Source: an uncultured Roseicyclus sp. (GTDB taxonomy: Bacteria > Pseudomonadota > Alphaproteobacteria > Rhodobacterales > Rhodobacteraceae). Taken from it: a DNA stretch of 47,655 nucleotides. The notes under the pieces were generated by a model that did not search any database, was not told where the DNA came from, and saw only the letters and a list, made by a program, of their open reading frames with translations. Shown here piece after piece: positions 43,752 through 47,655 of the stretch. Where the stretch lies: positions 161,771-209,425 of the forward strand of contig NZ_CALAHQ010000066.1 in assembly GCF_937892565.1 (NCBI RefSeq), given 5' to 3'. The position numbers and the translations under genes are program-made. The first letter of the stretch is position 1; each line of letters opens with the position of its first letter.

Positions 43752-43919
43752 TTACTTGATCTTGCCTTCCTTGTAATCGACATGCTTGCGCACCACCGGA
43801 TCATATTTCCGGACCGTCATCTTTTCGGTCATGGTGCGGGCGTTTTTCTTGGTCACATAGAAATGGCCCGTCCCGGCAGACGAGTTCAGGCGGATCTTGA
43901 TGGTGGTCGGCTTCGCCAT
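43752..43919 (-). CDS. rpmG: 50S ribosomal protein L33
   Basis: Ribosomal protein L33 (55 residues). The sequence [30 protein letters not shown]... is typical of the zinc-free form: none of the CxxC pairs is present, as in alphaproteobacteria. AGGAG lies 8 bases before the start at 43919; the frame is open upstream but not family-like. The promoter TTGACT-N16-TAAAAG and the terminator at 43698 make it a single-gene unit. Confidence 0.96.
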   Translation of the reverse strand: MAKPTTIKIRLNSSAGTGHFYVTKKNARTMTEKMTVRKYDPVVRKHVDYKEGKIK

Positions 43920-43990
43920 GGTCGGGCTCCTACGGTCAGTGCGGGGCGCGCGGCAGCGGTGGCCGCGCAAAAACTCTCTTGAGACTGCGC

Positions 43991-44018
43991 CTTTTACCGG
44001 GCCGCGTGCGCGAGTCAA
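43991..44018 (-). promoter_or_regulatory. Predicted rpmG promoter
   Basis: On the - strand: -35 TTGACT (44013-44018), a 16-base spacer, and -10 TAAAAG (43991-43996). The expected start near 43984 gives a leader of about 65 bases before the rpmG ATG. Confidence 0.55.
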
Positions 44019-44076
44019 CACCTCATCGCGGGGTTTTGTGCACAGGTGGCTTTGTGATGCGGCCGGTCAAGAAAAA

Positions 44077-44098
44077 GGGCCGGGGATGACCCCGGCCC
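44077..44098 (-). terminator. Intrinsic terminator of the Bax-inhibitor-1 family gene
   Basis: On the - strand GGGCCGGGG-TCAT-CCCCGGCCC (9-bp stem, 4-base loop) is followed by TTTTTC, 25 bases after the stop codon. This is a textbook Rho-independent terminator. Confidence 0.8.
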
Positions 44099-44123
44099 GA
44101 TCCTTGTGCCTTAGTGGCAGAGT

Positions 44124-44909
44124 TTATTCCTGCTGCTGGCCCATGAACATCAACAGGAACTGGAACATGTTCAGGAACGAAATATACAAGCTGAGCGAGC
44201 CGTCGATCGCGGCCTTGTCCAGCCATTCCTGATCGCCATGGGCGGCATGTGCCACATAGGTCGATTTGATTTCCTGGGTGTGAAAGGCGGTCAGACCCGC
44301 GAAAATCAACACGCCCAAAGCCGAGATCGCGAACATCATCGCGTCCGACTGCAAGAAAATGTTGACCACCATGGCCAGCACCAGGCCGATCACGCCCATG
44401 ATCAGAAAGCTGCCCATGCCCGACAGGTCGCGCTTGGTGGTGTAGCCCCACAGGCTCAGGCCGGCAAAGGCGATGGCCGTCACCAGAAAGGTCTGCACGA
44501 TCGAATGCGAGGTGAAGACGAGGAAGATCGAGCTCATCGACACGCCCATCACGGCCGCAAAGGCAAAAAAGCCCAGGCTGACAGCCGCCGCCGAGCCACG
44601 GCGCATCAACGCGCCCCAGCCAAACAGGATGAAGGCCAAGGGCGCGAACATGATCACCCAGCGCAGCGGGGTGGCATAGATCGCCTCGCCCAGGCCCGTC
44701 AGATACTGGCCTTCGCGTAGCGCCATGGTGGCGCCCGTGGGGTCGTTGGTCACGGCAAGATCCGCGATCGCCCATGCGGCGGCCGCGGTGATCAGCATGC
44801 CACCCGACATGGTGGCATAGACCTTGTTCATATGGGCGCGCAGGCCCTGGTCGATTTCGGCGGCGCGGGCAGCGGATACACCGGCGCGGATCGTCTGATA
44901 GTCAGCCAT
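44124..44909 (-). CDS. Bax inhibitor-1/YccA-family membrane protein
   Basis: Seven-helix inner-membrane protein (261 residues) of the BI-1 family (YbhL/YccA relatives), which act as ion channels or modulators of membrane proteases in other bacteria. Hydrophobic segments span almost the whole chain after residue 30; the C-terminus has ASLSLYISFLNMFQFLL-like BI-1 signature residues (DGSLSLYISFLNMFQ). AGGAGGG precedes the ATG at 44909. It has its own terminator, so it is probably monocistronic. Confidence 0.93.
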   Translation of the reverse strand: MADYQTIRAGVSAARAAEIDQGLRAHMNKVYATMSGGMLITAAAAWAIADLAVTNDPTGATMALREGQYLTGLGEAIYATPLRWVIMFAPLAFILFGWGALMRRGSAAAVSLGFFAFAAVMGVSMSSIFLVFTSHSIVQTFLVTAIAFAGLSLWGYTTKRDLSGMGSFLIMGVIGLVLAMVVNIFLQSDAMMFAISALGVLIFAGLTAFHTQEIKSTYVAHAAHGDQEWLDKAAIDGSLSLYISFLNMFQFLLMFMGQQQE

Positions 44910-44982
44910 ATATCCCTCCTGAAGATACGTCATGCGGCAGGTCCGTCGCGCAGCCGCACGCAAGACCCAGTCCTTGTGAGAA

Positions 44983-45011
44983 CATATTGGCGAGATGACG
45001 CCGCTTTTCAA
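44983..45011 (-). promoter_or_regulatory. Possible promoter of the Bax-inhibitor-1 family gene
   Basis: On the - strand TTGAAA (45006-45011) is followed, after 17 bases, by AATATG (44983-44988). The -10 matches the consensus poorly, so this is a tentative call; the leader would be about 70 bases. Confidence 0.35.
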
Positions 45012-45084
45012 GCAAGGCTGCGCACGACGCGGGGTGGCCACGCGATAGTTTTTTCCTATTGTGTTTTGCCTGTTACAGCCCGGC

Positions 45085-46044
45085 TCACATCGTCACAACG
45101 ATTTTCCCGGTGCTGTTTCGGCTGCGCAACAGCTCGAGGGCGTCGGCGGCGCGCTCCAGCGGGAAGGTGGCGCTGACATGGGGCCGGATGCGTCCTGCCG
45201 CGTAGAGCGCGGTCAATTCGGTCAGGCTATCGGTCAGCCGGTCTGGGGCAAAGCCCAGATACCCGCCCCAATAAAATCCCAAGACGCTGATGTTCTTGAC
45301 CAAAAGCAGATTGGCAGGAATTTGAGGCACAATGCCGCTGGCAAAACCGATGCACAGGATACGGCCTTCGGGCCGGGTGGCGCGCAAGGCCGCGTCGAAC
45401 GCCGGACCGCCAACGGCATCATAGACCACATCCACGCCCCCCAGCGCCTTGAGGCGGGCGCGGATATCGTCGCGGTCGCTGTCGATCAGATGATGGGCGC
45501 CCGCAGATTTGGCGATGGCCAAGCGGTCGGCGCCGCGCGCCACGGCAATCACCTCGGCCCCCATCAAGGCGCCAAGTTCCACCGCACTCAATCCCACGCC
45601 GCCTGCGGCACCCAGAACCACAAGCCGTTCCCCCACCCGCAGCCCCGCGCGATGGCCAAGCGCCAGATGCGAGGTGCCATAGGCGACCAGAAATCCCGCC
45701 GCCTCGGCAAAGGGCATGCTGTCTGGGATGATCACGGCGCGCGCCGCGTCGAAAACCCCGTAGTCGGCCAACCCGCCTTGTCCGGCAAAGACCGCAACCC
45801 GCTGTCCCAAGGCGGGCCGGGCCACGTCTGGACCCAGCGCATCGACCACGCCCGACACCTCCATTCCCATGGTGAACGGGGTTTGCGGCGTGTCTTGATA
45901 CTGGCCCTTGAGCATCAGCAGATCGGCGAAATTCAGACCACAGGCCGCAATGCGCACCCGGATCTGGCCCGGCCCCGGTTCGGGCCGCGCCAGGCGCTCT
46001 AGCTGTGGGGGCGCGCCGAGTTCTGTCAGCCGATAGGCGCGCAT
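45085..46044 (-). CDS. Quinone oxidoreductase-like MDR-family dehydrogenase
   Basis: NADPH-type reductase of the medium-chain dehydrogenase/reductase superfamily (319 residues). N-terminal GroES-like domain (GPGQIRVRIAACGLNFADLLMLKGQYQ) and Rossmann motif VLGAAGGVGLSAVELGALMGA in the middle. The absence of the Cys/His pattern of zinc alcohol dehydrogenases points to the zinc-free quinone oxidoreductase group. The physiological substrate is unknown. The start at 46044 matches the family (MRAYRLTELG). It is divergent from the XRE regulator gene. Confidence 0.9.
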   Translation of the reverse strand: MRAYRLTELGAPPQLERLARPEPGPGQIRVRIAACGLNFADLLMLKGQYQDTPQTPFTMGMEVSGVVDALGPDVARPALGQRVAVFAGQGGLADYGVFDAARAVIIPDSMPFAEAAGFLVAYGTSHLALGHRAGLRVGERLVVLGAAGGVGLSAVELGALMGAEVIAVARGADRLAIAKSAGAHHLIDSDRDDIRARLKALGGVDVVYDAVGGPAFDAALRATRPEGRILCIGFASGIVPQIPANLLLVKNISVLGFYWGGYLGFAPDRLTDSLTELTALYAAGRIRPHVSATFPLERAADALELLRSRNSTGKIVVTM

Positions 46045-46115
46045 GTTTCGATCCTTGCGATGGTGTCGGTGTGACATTAGCCGTGCGCCAAGCGCGCTGC
46101 CATCCCTGTTGCTGC

Positions 46116-46206
46116 TCGAAATTGAGGCAGCGCCGCCCATTTTGTCATCGAAATTCGTGGCTCCGCCCGAATTTTTGGTGTCTGCACTGAACCTCAGGCT
46201 GAACCT
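46116..46206. repeat. Imperfect direct repeats in the MDR-XRE divergent gap
   Basis: The 302-base gap 46045-46346 holds no gene. It contains two imperfect copies of about 28 bases starting TCGAAATT (46116 and 46148), both with CCGCCC and a following ATTTT. Further on lie two CTGAACCT sites (46187 and 46199, 12 bp apart). These could be binding sites for a regulator of one of the divergent genes, possibly the XRE protein. No clear -35/-10 pair was found. Confidence 0.45.
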
Positions 46207-46346
46207 GATGCACAGAACTCTCCTTAAAGAATTGATCTGGCGGTTTTGCGCCCTACCTGCGCTGCGTCGCCCTATCATGGCGAGACCTGCTGTCCCTGAA
46301 TTCGGGAAGGGGCATCAAGGTCAGGTTTGGCAAAAAGGAGAAGGGC

Positions 46347-46730
46347 GTGAAACACCCCGTCGATGTGCATGTCGGAAAGCGCGTCCGGCACCGCCGCTGG
46401 ATGGTCGGAATGACTCAACAGCAGCTGGCCGAAAAGGTCGGCATCAAATTCCAGCAGATCCAGAAATACGAAACCGGCATGAACCGCATCAGCGCCTCGC
46501 GGCTGTTCGATATCGCACAGGCCGTGTCGGTGCCTGTGGCCTATTTCTTCGAAGGGATGGACGGTGCCGAAACCGCGCAGACCACCGATGCGCAGCGCGA
46601 CGGCGTTCCCGGCGATATCCTCGCCGACAAGGAAGCGTTGGAGTTGATCCGCTCCTACTACGCCATTCCCGAAAACCAACGTCGTCGCTTGTTCGAACTG
46701 GCACGCGTGTTGTCGGACGCGGCAGCCTAG
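46347..46730 (+). CDS. XRE-family transcriptional regulator
   Basis: Small DNA-binding protein (127 residues) with an N-terminal helix-turn-helix (about residues 9-63: VGKRVRHRRWMVGMTQQQLAEKVGIKFQQIQKYETGMNRISASRLFDIAQAVSV). The C-terminal half is helical and may dimerise or sense a ligand. It uses a GTG start at 46347, supported by AAGGAG 6 bases upstream. The target is unknown; the divergent MDR gene and the direct repeats upstream make autoregulation plausible. hisN follows on the same strand after 82 bases. Confidence 0.92.
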   Translation: MKHPVDVHVGKRVRHRRWMVGMTQQQLAEKVGIKFQQIQKYETGMNRISASRLFDIAQAVSVPVAYFFEGMDGAETAQTTDAQRDGVPGDILADKEALELIRSYYAIPENQRRRLFELARVLSDAAA

Positions 46731-46812
46731 CTTCGTGTGATGGCTTGACCCCGGTCAGGGGATCGTGTCCCTTCCGGCATGCGTTCAGACCCGCAGCCGC
46801 CGGAGGCCCAGC

Positions 46813-47652
46813 ATGACGGATCCCCTGACAGGTGCAGCCCCCGCGCGCCTTGCCCTGACCGATCCCTCCGATCTTGTTGCCACGGCGCATGCCATGGCGG
46901 ATGCTGCGCGTGCGGCGATCTTGCCTCATTTTCGCACCGCCACGCTTGTTGCCGATGACAAGGGCGTTGGGCGTTTCGATCCGGTGACCCTTGCTGACCG
47001 CGCTGCCGAGGCCGCGATGCGCGCCGTTCTGGCGAACCGCCGCCCCGATGATGCGATCCTGGGCGAGGAAGAAGATTACCGCCCCGGCACCAGCGGGCTG
47101 ACATGGGTGATCGATCCCATCGATGGCACGCGGGGCTTCATCTCGGGCACGGCCAGTTGGGGGGTGTTGGTCGCACTGTGCGATGCGGCGGGGCCGATTT
47201 ATGGGCTGATCGATCAGCCCTATATCGGCGAGCGTTTCGAAGGTGGTTTTGGACGATCGCATGTGACCGGTCCGATGGGCCGGGCACCCTTGATCGCCCG
47301 CGCCACCGCCGATCTGGGCGCGGCCACGCTGTTTACCACATTCCCCGAGATTGGCACCGCCGCTGAGCGTGCAGGGTTCGAGGCCGTGCGCGACCGCGTC
47401 AAGCTGACCCGCTATGGCATGGATTGCTACGCCTATGCGCTGGTTGCCGCCGGTCAGGTCGATCTGGTGATCGAAGCGGGGCTGGCCTCCTACGACATTG
47501 CAGCCCCCATCGCGGTGATCGAAGCGGCGGGCGGCGTCGTCACCGACTGGCAGGGCCGCCCCGTGCATCGGGGGGGGCGTGCGCTGGCCGCGGCCAACCC
47601 TTTGATCCATGCCGCAGCGCTTGCGATCCTCAAGACCATCCCCGACGCCTGA
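46813..47652 (+). CDS. hisN: Inositol-monophosphatase-family phosphatase, probable histidinol-phosphatase
   Basis: Metal-dependent phosphatase (279 residues) of the inositol monophosphatase family; the closest match by sequence feel is HisN, which dephosphorylates histidinol phosphate in histidine synthesis. Metal-binding motifs: GEEED (first acidic site), DPIDGTRGFISG (second), and the C-terminal ASYDIAAPIAVIEAAGG. The start at 46813 is used; an earlier in-frame ATG at 46765 has no family match. The stop lies 3 bases before the window end. No other his gene is present. Confidence 0.85.
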   Translation: MTDPLTGAAPARLALTDPSDLVATAHAMADAARAAILPHFRTATLVADDKGVGRFDPVTLADRAAEAAMRAVLANRRPDDAILGEEEDYRPGTSGLTWVIDPIDGTRGFISGTASWGVLVALCDAAGPIYGLIDQPYIGERFEGGFGRSHVTGPMGRAPLIARATADLGAATLFTTFPEIGTAAERAGFEAVRDRVKLTRYGMDCYAYALVAAGQVDLVIEAGLASYDIAAPIAVIEAAGGVVTDWQGRPVHRGGRALAAANPLIHAAALAILKTIPDA

Positions 47653-47655
47653 CGC

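Noticed and set aside
46043..46816. 257-codon open frame overlapping the XRE gene
   Set aside because: It runs through the intergenic repeats and then in the wrong frame over the XRE gene; the GTG-started XRE frame has a ribosome site and a clear HTH.

Overview
The window is about 47.7 kb of high-GC, gene-dense DNA. Gene content and order fit a member of the Rhodobacterales (Rhodobacteraceae/Paracoccaceae, Alphaproteobacteria). Supporting signs are the nuo operon with extra small genes followed by birA, coaX and RNase J, the tatABC-ftsY region, the lysC-ptsP neighbourhood, a zinc-less ribosomal protein L33, a Rhodobacterales-type Hint-domain protein and an alphaproteobacterial RNase P RNA. 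It reads as core chromosome. I see no insertion sequence, phage, CRISPR array, rRNA or tRNA.

Region 1 (1-14.9 kb, + strand) is the distal half of a complex I operon: nuoG, H, I, J, K, L, M, N. Interleaved are genes that are not complex I subunits: a lipoprotein (42), an exported DUF5333-like protein (563), a second lipoprotein (3109) and a cysteine-free carboxymuconolactone-decarboxylase-like protein (5060). Downstream, nearly without gaps, come biotin ligase (birA), type III pantothenate kinase (coaX) and an RNase J-family nuclease, so respiration, cofactor synthesis and RNA turnover may share transcripts. The nuoJ-nuoK gap carries two 22-bp perfect palindromes.

Region 2 (14.9-19.6 kb, - strand) holds a RhlE-type DEAD-box helicase convergent with RNase J, peptide-release factor 3 (prfC) and a Hint-domain protein. 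Region 3 (19.7-27.1 kb, + strand) holds an atypical SDR, an unaccompanied ABC ATPase, tatABC, a DUF815 ATPase, ftsY, a drug/metabolite-type permease and yciB. Here protein export (Tat) and membrane targeting (FtsY) lie side by side.

Region 4 (27-34.8 kb, mixed strands) holds rluB, tadA, a LysE-type exporter, mtnP, a flavodoxin-like protein, a flavin reductase, a GNAT acetyltransferase, a GMC oxidoreductase and a STAS-less SulP transporter. Region 5 (34.9-42.8 kb, - strand) holds ptsP (nitrogen PTS enzyme I), a DUF1127 protein, lysC, an SDR, rnpB, ampD and gatA/gatC. Region 6 (42.9-47.7 kb) holds a metallo-hydrolase, rpmG, a Bax-inhibitor-1 family protein, a quinone-oxidoreductase-like MDR, a small XRE regulator and hisN.

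No clear-cut new multi-gene system was found. The most notable non-coding signals are the nuoJ-nuoK palindromes, a family of tandem GAAAAC/GTTTTC palindromes at three gene ends (one 22-mer identical at two sites), a possible His/Lys-rich 19-codon ORF beside mtnP, and a rnpB promoter that overlaps the ampD stop codon.
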